Below, piece after piece: positions 43,873-56,050 of a DNA stretch of 64,000 nucleotides. The stretch comes from Salticus scenicus. Taxonomy: Eukaryota > Arthropoda > Arachnida > Araneae > Salticidae. Every line of letters starts with the position of its first letter. Position 1 is the first letter of the stretch. The notes beneath the pieces were generated by a model that worked only from the letters and a program-made list of their open reading frames with translations, was not told where the DNA came from and did no database searches. The position numbers and the translations under genes were made by a program. The stretch is taken from NCBI GenBank assembly GCA_963930645.1, contig OZ005659.1, positions 166,505,034 to 166,569,033 of the forward strand, written 5' to 3'.

Positions 43873-45215
43873 TAACAACTAAACTAAAAAATTATGAAAA
43901 TGTAAATACAGAATCATTATAATTAACCTTTGTGCTATAAACAGCCTTTTTGCAATTAAATCAGATGTATAGATTGCTGCTGAATTTGGTATATAGACGA
44001 TTTGTGAGATGTGCTTCCTTGTTTCAGCTATAGGAGACTATTTATATGCAGAAATTCAACTATATTATACTTCTGTATTGCATATATAATATGTGCAATA
44101 ATTTATAAATATTTAAATATTGAGTAATAAAATTGTATCTACAAAATAAACAAAAATATTTTAGTAAAGTCCCTTCATGTAAAATTAACATAGAATTCTA
44201 GTTATACAATTGTACAATTGAAGGTAAGTTACTTTCAAAAATTTGTATGAAAGATCAATTTTGGATTTTAAAAAATTGTTAACACAGAAATGTTATTAAA
44301 AAGTATATTTTAATAATTAAACCTGTTTTGCAAGTTATGGCCCAAAACTACCATTCTTTCAATATTTTTAGGATCTGAAGATTAATGAAGCCTGTCATGT
44401 TTGTAATGCTAGAATATGTGAAGTGACAAATATAGCAATGTATCTAATCGTGTATATTAACATACAGTTAACTACAAACATTCCGAAATGCTTTATGAAA
44501 ACATGCTATTTGCCCATAATCAAATTTTGTATTCAAAATGCTTCCCCCCCCCCCCCCACTACCACCTAAAGTTCGAAAATTTCATATCTAATAAAAAATA
44601 TTGCTGAATAAATCTTTGGCAAATATTTTGCATGTTTATTTGCTGAATAATTTTATACCCAGAAGAAAATTTTTCACACACAAAGAATTATTAATTTTTT
44701 AAGCTATGCCCAAAGGGCAGAAGATAAATGATTATTATTTTCTTGTGTTTACATAGCTTTTATGTTTACATAACTTTTCTTGTGTTTACATACAATTAAA
44801 TTTACAGACTTTTGTGATAATTGTGTACTTAAAACAATTTATCATCAGTAATGAAGTAGAACTTTTAATGCATTGGCAGCTGAAATGTAGGTTTTAGAAT
44901 GAAAGTATGAATCAAAGTAAATATAGTAAATACAGTCAATACATATATACAGTAAATACATATAGTAAAAACAGTCAAAAATAGAAATCTTGCTAACTTG
45001 TAATATGAACTACCAAAGTTTTTGGCATTATTTGCATGCGAAAGCTTAGAATTATTGTGCGGTCCTTGGAAAAAAAAAAATCTTTTTATAAAATTTATTA
45101 ATGCAAACAAAATCATTAAACATAGCTATATTTTTTAGTGCTTGTCTAAGATTTGTTAGGCATTCTTAATTGTACCATCATATTACAAAGTGCACTAGTT
45201 ACGTAAGAATCTTGG

Positions 45216-45247
<32 letters not shown>

Positions 45248-45839
45248 ATAAATTCCATGTATAACACAGAAATAGCCAAAATAAATCTTGCATATTATCA
45301 AAAGCTTCAATTATTCAAAAATTAAACATTCCTTGCTTGTTACACACTGCTTTTACTGCTAATAAAAAATGCTATGTAGAAACAATATAAAGCAAAATTT
45401 GACTTCCTCCGTTAATATGGTGCATTTTTTTTTTTCTTTTAATGAAACTCTTTACTAAAGCTGCCTAAAACTCTTAAGGCAGCTTTGCACTTTACACCCT
45501 GTTTTTTTTTTTTTTTTTTTTTTTAAACAGCACAACATCCAATATTTTCGCTTGAGGTTTACATAAAATTGTGCTTTATAGTTTTATGTATGAAATTCTA
45601 ACACCAACAGATGTTTTAACATTACGAAATAACTGGTAATTTAAACAGAACAGAAACTTTAATGAGTATAAAATGTATATATAATATATGTATGCTATTC
45701 TATCCAGCAGGAAAGATAATTTGATATATAAAAAATATAAATTATATATATAAAAAAAAACGATTATTCAACTGCATGAAACCTGATCTTGTACATACAA
45801 AACACTATTATTATTCTAAGAAGAAAATACAATACTAAC

Positions 45840-45943
45840 CTGTTTTTTTCTTTGGGGAAACGGTATAGATGAATTCCTACCGTTCTGGAGTTATTCTTGC
45901 AATTTTGATAACTGCAAGAATTAGATGGCCAATTCCTTGGCAT
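45840..45943 (-). CDS. Exon 1 of the THAP/P-element-type gene
   Basis: The 104-nt first coding exon begins at ATG (45,943-45,941) with MPRNWPSNSC. It encodes the first half of a THAP zinc finger: SCSYQNC (C-x4-C) and IHLYRFPKEK, the conserved hydrophobic-FP segment. It ends AACAG followed by the donor GTTAGT. Joined to the exon at 41,338 it gives all THAP ligands (C-x4-C and later C-x2-H), the QAW tryptophan and the HF motif, so the DNA-binding domain is complete. This exon has no damage, unlike the downstream catalytic part. Confidence 0.82.
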
Positions 45944-46124
45944 ATTTGACGTTTAGAATAGAAAACTCAAAAACGAATATGGCGCGCTACACGTTCATCA
46001 TAAAATTCAATTCCACTATAAAACACATGCGCAGTTTATTCATTCTCTAGTTTCACTCCCATCCGTGAGGTGCGCATGGCCTTGAATAGTGTCACGTGAT
46101 TCATTAATTTTGCGACGGCTTTCT

Positions 46125-46819
46125 AATGGGCTCTTCCCACCTGACGTCAGAGGTCACATGATAGAGGAAAAACAAATAGCAGAGCGATTGCTGAAATATC
46201 ATATTTTCTATTCTTATTTTTGATCAATCGTATTTAATCTGTGTTATTTTTTTATAAATTATCATTTTTAATCCATTTTATATCATTATTCATCATCTTT
46301 TGTTTGCTGTATACATTTACAATCATCATTTAGTTTATGTTTGTTATTGATGTTTATGAAGAACATGTTTAACACTCTGATTTTTGGTACTTAAATCAGT
46401 GACAGTGCAATATCGTACTGCGTAAATCCATTTAGACCAGTAACTAAGTTAATTAACTTGTTGTAACGCCTTTATGCCATTAAATTAAATGGAAACATTT
46501 TAAAATTTCAAATTATAATCCATAAACATTCTACAAGAAGCGATTATTTATTGCTAGATCAGTTAATGTTACAGTTACACTACAATATACAAAAATCGAT
46601 TCTTACAGGTAAAAATAAATAAACACATAAAATGTTTTTTAAAAATTATTAAATTTACAAATACAATTATTCTACTGTTTACAAATGCACAATATTACTT
46701 TTATTTTATTTTATAATAAATATTAACAGTTTCGTTCTTAAGAACAATATTTAATTGAATTCGATTATTCGTTTTCCTCTATCACGTGATTGAGCAGACG
46801 ACGCTGGGAAGAGCCCATT
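46125..46819. mobile_element. About 695-bp element with inverted ends
   Basis: AATGGGCTCTTCCCA at 46,125 and its complement ending at 46,819 are followed inward by GTCACATGATAGAGGAAAA and GTCTGCTCAATCACGTGATAGAGG-like sequence. The interior is AT-rich and non-coding. It sits 180 bp upstream of exon 1 of the THAP gene and could affect its promoter. The target duplication is uncertain. Confidence 0.6.
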
Positions 46820-47407
46820 GAAGTGAAATCGCTTAATCTAAAAGCAGGAATATTTTCAACGAATTTCAAACCTTAATCAGTTTGGCAACATGAGAAAAAG
46901 GACACAATACAGCATATAACAGATACAGATTTAAAAATATGATATAGAATAAAATTAATAAATGATTACTGGTGTAAATATATTTATGTGTTTTATTCTT
47001 TTTTTTTTTTTTTTTTTTTTTTTTAATACAATATGAAAATAATATAGTTGATCAAAAAATTTATTTCTTGGACAATTACGAAATAAATATGTCTCGACAC
47101 TACATTCAGATTAGCCAAAAAAAAAAAAAAAAAAAATTCAATATAGAATTTAAAATATTATTCAAATTCTAATTGCTTTTTTTTTCTTTCTTATCGTGTC
47201 TTGGATGGGATGGAGAAATATTTGATTTTTGCACTACAATCATACATTCTGTGGTGATAGGTTATTTTGTGTGTGTGTTAGTTATAATCAAACTTTTTTT
47301 GTTTTTGTATGTAGAATTTATTATTTTTTCTACTTTTTTTTATTTAAAATTTTGTAATTTCACTTACTTTGTTGATGAATATTTTGTTATTTCTAAGTAC
47401 TTCTTGT
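46820..47407. other. AT-rich intergenic DNA with T and A tracts
   Basis: A long T tract near 47,000-47,025 and an A tract near 47,118-47,138. The open frame at 47,173-47,496 is hydrophobic low-complexity and runs into the MITE at 47,408; I do not consider it a gene. Confidence 0.5.
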
Positions 47408-47605
47408 CAGCGTTCCCAACTTTTAGAATTTATTCACGAGCATTTTTAGCCGCGCTTTCTTTTCGCACAAGAAATTTGTCTATTATTTATCTTTAATATG
47501 TGACAACAATTAAATAAGAAGAAAATCCTTTTTAAAAATTTCCGGCATGAAAAAGAGGCTGGGCTAAAAATTCTCGTTAATAAATTATGAATGTTGGGAA
47601 CTCTG
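47408..47605. mobile_element. Fold-back MITE (TGCCAAC family)
   Basis: The ends are CAGCGTTCCCAAC and the complement of CAGAGTTCCCAAC. The arms share AATTTATT(C/A)ACGAG(C/A)ATTTTTAGCC. It is 198 bp, and the core resembles the family at 55.7 and 59.3 kb. Confidence 0.75.
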
Positions 47606-48589
47606 CTTTTCGTGGAATAAAGGGGGGTGTTTCTGAATTTAATGCCAGCTTATAATACTCAAATTGGTTTCCTCTAGACATGATTTTGGAAAAAACGCTA
47701 ATATTTTAACTTAAAAGTTGAAATATTACTAATTTAGATCGCTGATATTTCATATAATTGATTGTTTTACTCTTATTTTAATGCAGAAAACTGTTATTTG
47801 ACAACGTTTAAGCTTTTTGCTCAATAGTAATACCTCCAGAAGGTCTTATTATTTTCTACAGCAGCTTTTACTGAATATGAGATAAAACATTCTAGTCAAT
47901 AAAATTAATGTTACAAATAAACAAAAAAATTCAGTTATCTAAACCGAGATTACATTTTTATTTATTTACATGTTGAATAAATAGATTCTAACATAATCGG
48001 ATAATGTTACTTTTCCTATTTAATTCAACAAATGTCTTGTAGAAAAAATGTATACTTTCTATTATAGAAGCTTTTCTAGAGTATTTTCTTTATACTTAAT
48101 CTAGCGTATATTTCTGCGTTTGCCTAACATGTTTTTTTTTTCTTTTTCTAATAGCAAATTACTGTTCTATTAAATTGCAAAGGTATTTTATAAAAATGAG
48201 AAAAAAAAATCTGTAAAAGAATCTGTACATATATTCATCGCAAGATAAATTATTAATTAACTGTTCCATTATACATGGATCTATCTGTTTTCGCTGTTTG
48301 AATTAAAGTGCTGCAATATTTAAATAATTAAATAATTGTAGGCATACCAGTGTTGATAGTATTTGCGACTTTTTTGTTCAGTAGTCACGAATAATTTTGA
48401 GAACAGTTGTTTGATATACATAATAGAGAAATCTAATTGAAGAATTATTGATTCTATTTGTAAAATATTACTTTTTTAAATTATTAGTAAAAAACGTTGA
48501 AAAAAAAAAAAAAAAAAAAAAGCCGAAAGTCTGGCAACAATGAGTCATACCTTAAAGAGCCTTCTCAAAACACAGACATCTGGAGATTA
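47606..48589. other. AT-rich intergenic DNA
   Basis: Nothing recognised apart from an A tract near 48,501-48,521. Confidence 0.5.
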
Positions 48590-48803
48590 CATACTTGCAA
48601 ACCATCTCATTAATAACCGTACAATTGTTAACGCCCCCTGAAAAATTGCCCCTTTTCTCACACCACTATATTTTTAAAGTAATTCTCTCCAAATGTTGTT
48701 GCGATTAAATAAGACTAAAATTACTCTAAAAAAATATTGGTGAGAAAAAAATAGGCAGGTACTAAAAATTGTACGGTTCATAATGAGATGGTTGGTAAGT
48801 ATG
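48590..48803. mobile_element. Fold-back MITE, uninterrupted reference copy
   Basis: The ends are CATACTTGCAAACCATCTCA and the complement of CATACTTACCAACCATCTCA; inside are ACCGTACAATTGTTAACGCC (left) and GGTACTAAAAATTGTACGGT (right), with the family core CACACCACTATATTTTTAAA. The 5' arm reads CTCATTAATAACCG across the point where the copy at 54,902-55,411 carries an insertion. Confidence 0.78.
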
Positions 48804-49028
48804 ATCAAAATCAGAAAATATTTAATGCTTTAATTTATAGCAAAGAAGAAGAAAATTCCTCTGTCAATCAAACAGACAAGTTAGAATACTCTTTACTTCA
48901 ATAATGCATTCTGCAAAAGCTATCCCCTTAAAAAAGAGACAACACTGTCTTCCTATAACACAACAAACAGGATTAATTTGGGATCTGCGCGTACAGTGAT
49001 GGGCAACAGTCGTATGCCGGAAGTTTAA

Positions 49029-49250
49029 CCCCTTAACGCGCGCTGTCCTCGCTGCGAGGTCGCAAAATTTACGATCCAGCAACAAAAATTCATCCCGGAA
49101 ATTTTTTAGCAAAAATTTACGTTTATAACATATCAGAAAAGGCCGGTTTTTTTAACCTTAAAATTTAAAAATTCTTTTAGTTTAATTTAGTTCAAGAATT
49201 CCGGTGGCAGTATAATTTAAATGATCAGAATTGTCTTGCGCCGCAAAGGG
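49029..49250. mobile_element. TTAA MITE (CCCTTTGCGGCGC ends)
   Basis: The element is bounded by TTAA at 49,025-49,028 and 49,251-49,254. The ends are CCCCTTAACGCGCGC and the complement of CCCTTTGCGGCGCAAG. It is 222 bp. CC-starting ends at TTAA suggest piggyBac-type mobilisation. The overlapping frames at 48,864-49,112 and 49,221-49,418 are not genes. Confidence 0.7.
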
Positions 49251-49504
49251 TTAAGGGTAGCTATGGTTCATGAGGACTTAGGAGTGGACACCAGTCTGTT
49301 GTTCCTTCTGTCACACTTGGGAAAAATAATTTCATTGAATATCCTCATAGTTGCCATCTTAGCAATTCACGGCTACCGGAAGTATTTAATAGAAATATCT
49401 ATTTTATTTAATCATTGAATTGTAACGGATTTCTATGAAAAAGTACAAAACAAAATTTTATTAAAATTTTCCGGTAGCAAAAACGTGCAATTTGACAACT
49501 ATAC

Positions 49505-49701
49505 ATATCCTACCAACATTCTAATTAATATTCCTTAGTACTTTCAGTACTACCACTTTTTCTACAACTCTTTACTTTTTGAGTAATTCTCGTCTAATGT
49601 AAGTACAGTTAAATAAAGAGGAAAATACTCGAAAAAAAGACCGAAAAAGAGTAGTACTAACAATACGACGGAATATTAATTAGAATAATGACAGGTATAT
49701 C
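49505..49701. mobile_element. Fold-back MITE (TGCCAAC family)
   Basis: The arms share CATTCTAATTAATATTCC and its complement GGAATATTAATTAGAATAAT, with the family core CTACCACTTTTTCTACAACT and TTTGAGTAATTCTCGT. The ends are partly decayed (TACCAAC on the left, GACAGG on the right). Confidence 0.7.
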
Positions 49702-49944
49702 ATTGTCATAGATATATGAGTTTATAAATTTTGGCAAGTGTTATTGCACAGTTGCCAACTTTGCTTATGGACTTTATTGCTCGATACTCGAATAATAATC
49801 AACTGAGTCACATGTACAGTCGAGAAAACAAAATGCATCACCCGCTGTAATTTTGTTATTAATTTACTCAAGAACAACTAATATACATAATTCAACAGGA
49901 AATTAAATGTACTTTCTGAAAATGTCGTCGAATTTTGAATTAGG

Positions 49945-50195
49945 GGTCATCTACGTATTGAAATCAGCGCTAACATTTTTCAATAGTAACACCAAATTTT
50001 GACTTCCTATTGGAATTTCTGAGAGTCTGGCAGTGCGGAAAAATGTACTGTTTGTATACTTTATCTATAGTAATTACAGAGTTATAATTAAATATGCGTT
50101 AGGGGGTTATCTGTAAATGTATAAAAAAAATAATTAAGATCCTATAAAAAATAGACAAAATATTAGTGTTTCACACCGGAAATCTTTCAGGAAAA
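49945..50195 (+). repeat. Dispersed repeat C, copy 2
   Basis: Shares GGGGTCATCTACGTATTGAA, TTTCTGAGAGTCTGGCAGTG, GTTAGGGGGTTATCTGTAAA and TTTCACACCGGAAA in order with 17,962-18,320. It is more decayed than copy 1. Confidence 0.65.
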
Positions 50196-50463
50196 AAATA
50201 ATTATAACAATTATTAAAAAATTTTCTAGCTTTCCAATTTCTTAATTTTCCTGAATTCCACTTTTTAGATATCTATATACTTCAGAACTTTTCTACATAA
50301 TTTTAGGTCTATTTAAATACATTGCACTTGCGATTGGTCCATACAATACTTTTCGAAAAAAATGCAATATTTTTCAAGTTAAAGTGTCTATTATCGCTGT
50401 ACCGATCACCAATAAAGCTTAAATTTTCTTTCGTAGGTGTAACATAATATACGAAATGAAATA

Positions 50464-50500
<37 letters not shown>

Positions 50501-50656
50501 ACAACGCATAAACTAAATCTTTTCGGATAAATTATTGTAAGGGTTCATGAAGTAAATATTGAACACTTTTAATCGCTCTTACCAGTTTCGGGTCAGTTGA
50601 ATTCTTTGGAATTGTAAGATTCTTTTTATAATTTCTATGAAAATATAATCTCTTAA
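50196..50656. other. AT-rich DNA with a (TA)n tract
   Basis: A (TA)n run lies at about 50,466-50,499. No gene was seen; the frame at 50,309-50,509 runs through that tract. Confidence 0.5.
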
Positions 50657-50660
50657 TTAA

Positions 50661-50880
50661 CCCTTTCTCGACTGCTGACGTAGATTCACGTCATTTGAAA
50701 ATCTGTAACTCTGTCAGTGGACGTTCCTTTCGTAATTCATGTGTTAAATATTTCTTAAGTGTGTACCCAATGTTCATATTTTTGCAATAAAATATACTAT
50801 GGATAGAAATATATTGATTAGAAAGAATATAATTATAATGTATATCCATTCGTAATATAATTGTAAATACAGAAAAATTG
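50661..50880 (+). mobile_element. Partial CGCGACCGC-family TTAA MITE
   Basis: After TTAA (50,657-50,660) comes CCCTTTCTCGACTGCTGACG, then GATTCACGTCATTTGAAAAT, TCAGTGGACGTTCCTTTCGT and ACTATGGATAGAAATATATT, matching the left two-thirds of 54,919-55,222. The right end is missing. Confidence 0.7.
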
Positions 50881-50999
50881 TTCGGGGATGGGGAGCATCA
50901 CTTGCCGTCTGTCTGTGCAGGATTAGATGCGAAATAGTGGGAGTAACAGTTGCTGATTAAGAAGTAGACGCTTGTTACATATACTACGGCACACTGTGA

Positions 51000-52332
51000 C
51001 AGTGTTGCCAGATGTAGGGAGAAATCCCTACAGTAGGGTTTTTTAGCTCTGATTTTGGAGTAGGGGTGAATTATTTTTAAATTCTGTTTTGTAAGGATAT
51101 TTCTATTATCTAATGAAAATTATAAAATTCTTTTTAAAAACGCAAAATGTTTTATACTTATCTGTAAAAAAGTTGCTTACAATACCTTGTTTCTGATACA
51201 TTATTTTATTACAGATTGATGCGAAGTGAAACATCTCATAACTCAGTGTTACCAACATCTATAATTTATTCCAGTGTACTACTAGTACCGCCCTCTACTT
51301 CTCGTATTTCTACTACTTTTTTATAAGAGTTGTTTTCTTCCTATTTAATCTTAGTTACGTACTGGGGAAAATCACTGAAGAAAATTAGTGAGGGAGAAAA
51401 AAGGACATTATTATGATTGCACCGGCATAAATTATAATAGTTGGAAAATTTGCATATTTTTTATATATCCTCCCTTTTATTATTATTATTCTTATTCCAC
51501 AATGATAAATTTATTATATAATTTTATTAAAAAAAATATAACATTTATTTAATATTTTAACATAATTAGCATCAAAGTTTTAAAATAAAGGGGGCAATAA
51601 GTCATGTGCATGTTAAAATTAAATTTTCTGGAAATGCCAATTGTCAAGTTATTTGTAATTTGTATACACCCACCCCTCAAATAAAATATATTGTGCAGTA
51701 CAAAATCTTAATCGTAAATAAATTATACTGATCTAAAAGTGTATTTTATTTTGTTTTACTTCAGGTCAGAATGCGTTGTCTTTCGTTTTCCTTTCTGTAA
51801 ATTAGTCTTTTTATTTCTCTTTGATGTGCTCACACCACCCATTTCATGTAGGCGCACCCCCTAAGGAGTCGGAGTAAGGTAACTATCAAGTCCATATTTG
51901 CTAGTTTAACATTGATTATTTATTTCTAAATTAAATTTATTAGGTAAATTTGATGCGAAAAGATGTCAAAGGAAATTAGCTGTTTGATTTCTAACTAACA
52001 GTATTAAATTTAAACAAATTATAGAAACATAGTCCCTTTTATTTACTGTGTTTTCACGAATATACATTTGCATATATATATTAGGTACTTGTTTTTATTT
52101 GTCCGTTTTTTCAACAATCAACTTATGTGTATATTAATAAGAATGGATCATTTCTTTTCTTTTAATGCTAGAAAATATTAAAATAACAATAATAATATGA
52201 TTTTAAATAATTTCTATTAATAGTTTTGAATCATAGGGCATTTTGTAGGGTAAACATATTTTAAAGTAGGGAATGTAGGGATTTTTTCTCCATTAAGTAG
52301 GGATAATTTAAAATTTTCATCTGGCAACACTG
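51000..52332. mobile_element. hAT-like element with CAGTGTTGCCAGATG ends
   Basis: The 15-bp inverted end CAGTGTTGCCAGATG and its complement bound 1333 bp. Subterminal GTAGGGA/AGTAGGG words occur on both sides. The flanking octamers do not match, so the duplication is decayed or the boundary is imprecise. A fold-back MITE (51,244-51,453) lies inside. There is no transposase. Confidence 0.65.
51244..51453. mobile_element. Fold-back MITE nested in the hAT-like element
   Basis: Left end CAGTGTTACCAACATCTATA with TTTATTCC; right end CCGGCATAAATTATAATAG. The family core TAGTACCGCCCTCTACTTCT and TACTTTTTTATAAGAG is recognisable. The arms are diverged. Confidence 0.65.
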
Positions 52333-52571
52333 GTTAGTAAGGTGTGTTGCAGTGTTGCGAACTTGGGCACTAGACCTTAAATTTAGGGACATTTTGGCAA
52401 AGAATTGATACTATCGGAAAGAAGGTTTTCTTCCGTAGCGATAATGTAAACGCGTCTAATCACGTGACTTGATAGAATAGCCATACAACAAAAGCAACTT
52501 TACAGGGAAACGGCACAGTCGAATAGCGTACGGTCGCTGTGTTTTATTTTCAATATCTTGCTTGCATTGAA

Positions 52572-52608
52572 CAAAGAACTTATACTATCCTGTAGTATAA
52601 GTTCTTTG
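52572..52608. other. Perfect 16-bp hairpin
   Basis: CAAAGAACTTATACTA and its exact complement are separated by TCCTG. No T tract follows, so a terminator role is not suggested. Confidence 0.7.
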
Positions 52609-54901
52609 CATTACTTTCCCAATGATTATAGCTCTTAGCCTTATTTATTGCACATTGAAAAGCCTTTTTCATTTTCTTCTTCTTTTCTTTTTTTCTTTTT
52701 GTTGGATATATATATATATATATATTATGTATTATATTTCTATTTCTATTTAGTATTTTAAATAGGTAGAATATTTAGGAGATGTATTATAGGAATATAT
52801 TAGAAAATGTATTATAAATCATTATTTGTTTCAGACATTTACACACATATATATATATATATATCAATATGTACTGATAAATTATTCTTATTTAATATTT
52901 TTTTTAATATCGTTTTATAAATAAAATATGTAAATTACAGATATTTAAAAAAATGTGTCAGGTAAATGAATAGCATTATTACAATTATTACTACTTGATA
53001 ACACTTAATAAAACAATTATTTTTTTTAATTATAAATTATCAATAAAAAAACTGCTTCAATATTTAAATGTATATTTTAATTTTTTTCTACACTTATTTA
53101 CAAGTAATTAGAAAATATTTTCAAAGTTTTCGGGAATTAAATATTAATACAGAAATGAATAGTTGCTGCTCTAAATTCTACGCGATGGAACAAATAATGA
53201 TCTTAAAAATAAATAATTAATTAAAGTATTAACTATGATTAATAATGGTTAAAAATGATTAATGATAAATACCAAATGAGGATGAAAAGTTGATGACGAA
53301 AAGTTATTAATGATTAAAGCGTAAAAAATTCAAAATCCTGCACGACAGCTGAAGACAACAGAAGTTGTTGTTGTTGTAGGGGGTATGCATTGAGATCTAT
53401 AGCTGCTGGGGCTGTTGTCTCAACTGTTTCATAGGTTACCAGAAAAGAACAGAGTGGTTACCACTACAGTCTAGACAGCCTACAGGTCTGTAGGCTCTCT
53501 ACTACAGTCTATAACTTATTCTCAGATTTTTCAAAAGTGGTTAATGGAATGCAGGAACTCGAGGATGGAGTGACGAAATTTACTTGATAAGCAAAACTTT
53601 TGCATGAAGACAGGGAAAGAAGAGAACAGAAGTCGACGTACAACAAACTTGTTTACAATTCAAATACAGCGTCCTGTGATCACATGTCACTACAACGCAT
53701 GCGCATACACACGAATCTCTTTTCGAAATTCTTTGCATGTTCCTCGCAATCCGCTAGCTCAGCGTGTAAGTTAGTTTCTTGTACAGGCACACTGGCATTA
53801 GTTATGTTTTAGCTGCAGCTGGCCTTCTTATCGTAGTAAAAATTCTTTGATTTTGGGCCGATAGTGACTTTTTGGGGGGTTAAATATTTTTAGAGGCTTT
53901 TTGGGGGACTTCCAAATTTATGCTGGGGTGTTTTGGAAACTTTTAAAAAATTTGCTGATTTTTTTTTTTTTTTTTTTTTTCTGTGTGTTACTTTCCCTGC
54001 AATAACTAAATGCCACTTTAGATATTTAGAGTACTGAATTAATTCTAATGTTAGATGAAGCGTGGACAGGGGGATCCGGTTTGGTCTGCTAGAAACAGAA
54101 ACCTCATCACATCCTTTAAGTGAGATTTCCGGGACAAGTTTTATTTTAATGATTTCTAGAGTTTTTTTATTTTTTTTTCTCATAACGACATATCGAACTA
54201 TTTCTTTCAGACAGCATCGTTACCAGTTTTTATTTATCACCTTGAATGAATCTACAAACAGTTTTGTTTTTAATCTAAATATATAAAGCGGATTGTTTGT
54301 CATCTTATCTGTCCGGTTATTTAGTCCGGATTATTAGGTTTTGTCGGAAATTGGCATACTTATTAATCAGGACAAAATCTAGCTAATATCATATTTTTTA
54401 GTTCAGTCGGATAATTGGTATAAAAGATATTTAATTATATATATATTTTTAAAAAGACAAAAATTAAATCAAAATAAAATAAAATGAAAACTTGCAAAAA
54501 GAAATGAATTAATATAGATATATTTCTTTTTATGCCGAAAAAAAAAAAAAAAAAAAAAAAAAATGTGGAAACATTTTTTTTTTTTTACTATGTTTTTATT
54601 AACTTCGATTCTTGTTTGTTCGTTTGGTTTTTCCAGCACAAATCTTGCAATCGATTTTTAACTAACCTCCCGACTAGCTAGACATTTGAAACTTATTTAT
54701 TATTTTACCCTGCTAAAAAAGAAAGGAAAAAAAGAAAAAGAAAAACGCCTGTTTCTCATCTCTTCTTTTTCAAAAAAAAAAAGTTTAAAATTGGAAAATT
54801 TATTTATAATTCATTCTATCCTTCACATCATATTAAAATAATAACAATAATATTAATCCTACAGTTTAAAAAAATTACGCGTATAAGCTTACATACTTAT
54901 C
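52609..54901. other. Intergenic DNA; no gene recognised
   Basis: (TA)n runs near 52,707 and 52,849, a T tract near 53,958-53,980 and A/T tracts near 54,539-54,590. The less AT-rich patch at 53,340-53,830 includes AGACAGCCTACAGG/CTGTAGGCTCTCT-type local inverted words. The open frame at 53,600-53,812 has no recognisable domain. Confidence 0.5.
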
Positions 54902-55411
54902 ACCAACCATCTCCTTAACACATTCGCGACCGCTGACGTGAATTCACGTCATTCAAAAATCTATAATTCCGCCAGTGGGCGTTTCTTTAATTTACATAGG
55001 TTACGTTATTTCTTAACATTAAATCAAATATTTCCATCTGTGCAATCAATGCATTATGGATACAAACACTTTGATTAGAAAGAGTATAATCGTAATGTAT
55101 ATTAATTTATATTTTCAATATGAATACAGAAAACATCGATTTAAAATAATGTAATATAAAAGAATAACGCCCACAGGTAGAGCTTACTATCAAAAAAACA
55201 AAAACGTGCGGTCGTGAAAGTGTTAATAAGTGTAAAATTGTTAACGCCCCTTGAAAAAACGCCTATTTTCCCGCACTACTTTATTTTTAGAGTAATTCTC
55301 GTCAAATGTTTTTACGAATAAATAAGAATAAAATTACTTTAGAAAATGACTGGTGGGAGAAAAAAGGCGGGTTCTAAAAACTTTACGCTTCATAATGGGA
55401 TGGTTGGCAGA
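54902..55411. mobile_element. Fold-back MITE interrupted by a TTAA element
   Basis: Ends ACCAACCATCTCCTTAA on the left and CATAATGGGATGGTTGGCAG on the right. After the insertion the element continues AATTGTTAACGCCCC, core CGCACTACTTTATTTTTAGA and GAGTAATTCTCGTC, as in 48,590-48,803. A 304-bp element occupies its left arm exactly at TTAA. Confidence 0.8.
54919..55222. mobile_element. Complete CGCGACCGC-family TTAA MITE, nested
   Basis: Bounded by TTAA (54,915-54,918 and 55,223-55,226). The ends are CACATTCGCGACCGC and the complement of CACTTTCACGACCGC. It is 304 bp and non-coding. This is the only complete member; partial relatives lie at 17,724 and 50,661. TTAA duplication suggests mobilisation by a piggyBac- or Kolobok-type transposase. 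Confidence 0.85.
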
Positions 55412-55649
55412 TGTGAGCTTAAACAATTAATACCAAATAGAAGCCCTTATTCCTTTTTATACATCGGTCAATCCGAACACCTTTAAATGGTTAAAAGTCT
55501 TCGTGGAAAATCCTCATGCTCTTTGACCACGCCCACAAGTTTGTGCTATATTTGGGAGGGGGGGGGGGGTTATTTTGAGCGATTTGCTTACCCAGTTTTA
55601 AGATTGACGCCATCTCTATAATCTTCTAAGCTCTTTCGAGTACAAAAGG

Positions 55650-56050
55650 CATTAAAGAATATTAATTAAGATGTTGGCAGGTATGCACATTTAATCACGA
55701 CACATTACTATAAAAACAGAGATGAAAACATTTTAAATTATGCTGGAGTATTTTTAGTCCCGCTTTTATTCCACACCATTTTTTTTTAAGAGTAAATTTT
55801 TCTTATTTTATCGTAGTTATATAATGGAGAAAAATATTCTAAAAATAAAGTGGTGTAAAATAAAAGCAGGGCTAAAAATGCTTCGAAATAAATTAAAAAT
55901 ATAGGCAACTATGTAAAAATACAGTAAATATTTCTGTATAAAAATAGTGCTAGCAAAAAAAAAGAGGAATTCTTCCGCTTCCATAGCTTCCAGCATCCTA
56001 ATTAATATTCCGTAGAATTGTTTGTACCTTCCTTTTTTTTTTTCCCCCAC
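55650..56050. mobile_element. Cluster of MITE copies of the TGCCAAC family
   Basis: A right-end fragment (AATATTAATTAAGATGTTGG near 55,658-55,685) is followed by a near-complete copy at about 55,710-55,915 (GGAGTATTTTTAGTCCCGCT against AGCAGGGCTAAAAATGCTTC, core CACACCATTTTTTTTTAAGA). A left-end fragment follows (CATCCTAATTAATATTCCGT near 55,993-56,012). The open frame 55,817-56,050 runs through them and is not a gene. Confidence 0.65.

Larger units (their letters stand above)
41339..45839 (-). other. 4.5-kb intron of the THAP/P-element-type gene
   Basis: It is bounded by a donor GTTAGT (complement of 45,834-45,839) and an acceptor with an upstream pyrimidine tract (41,339-41,349). Removing it joins AG to A, restoring an Arg codon in frame across the THAP domain. 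It contains a hAT element (41,890-43,644), two Helitron-like ends (41,615 and 43,842) and several homopolymer tracts, but no other gene. Confidence 0.8.

Noticed and set aside
47173..47496. 107-aa Phe-rich frame that could pass as a membrane protein
   Set aside because: Driven by T-rich DNA and runs into a MITE; no conserved features.
48864..49112. 82-aa minus-strand frame
   Set aside because: It overlaps a TTAA MITE end and is not protein-like over its length.
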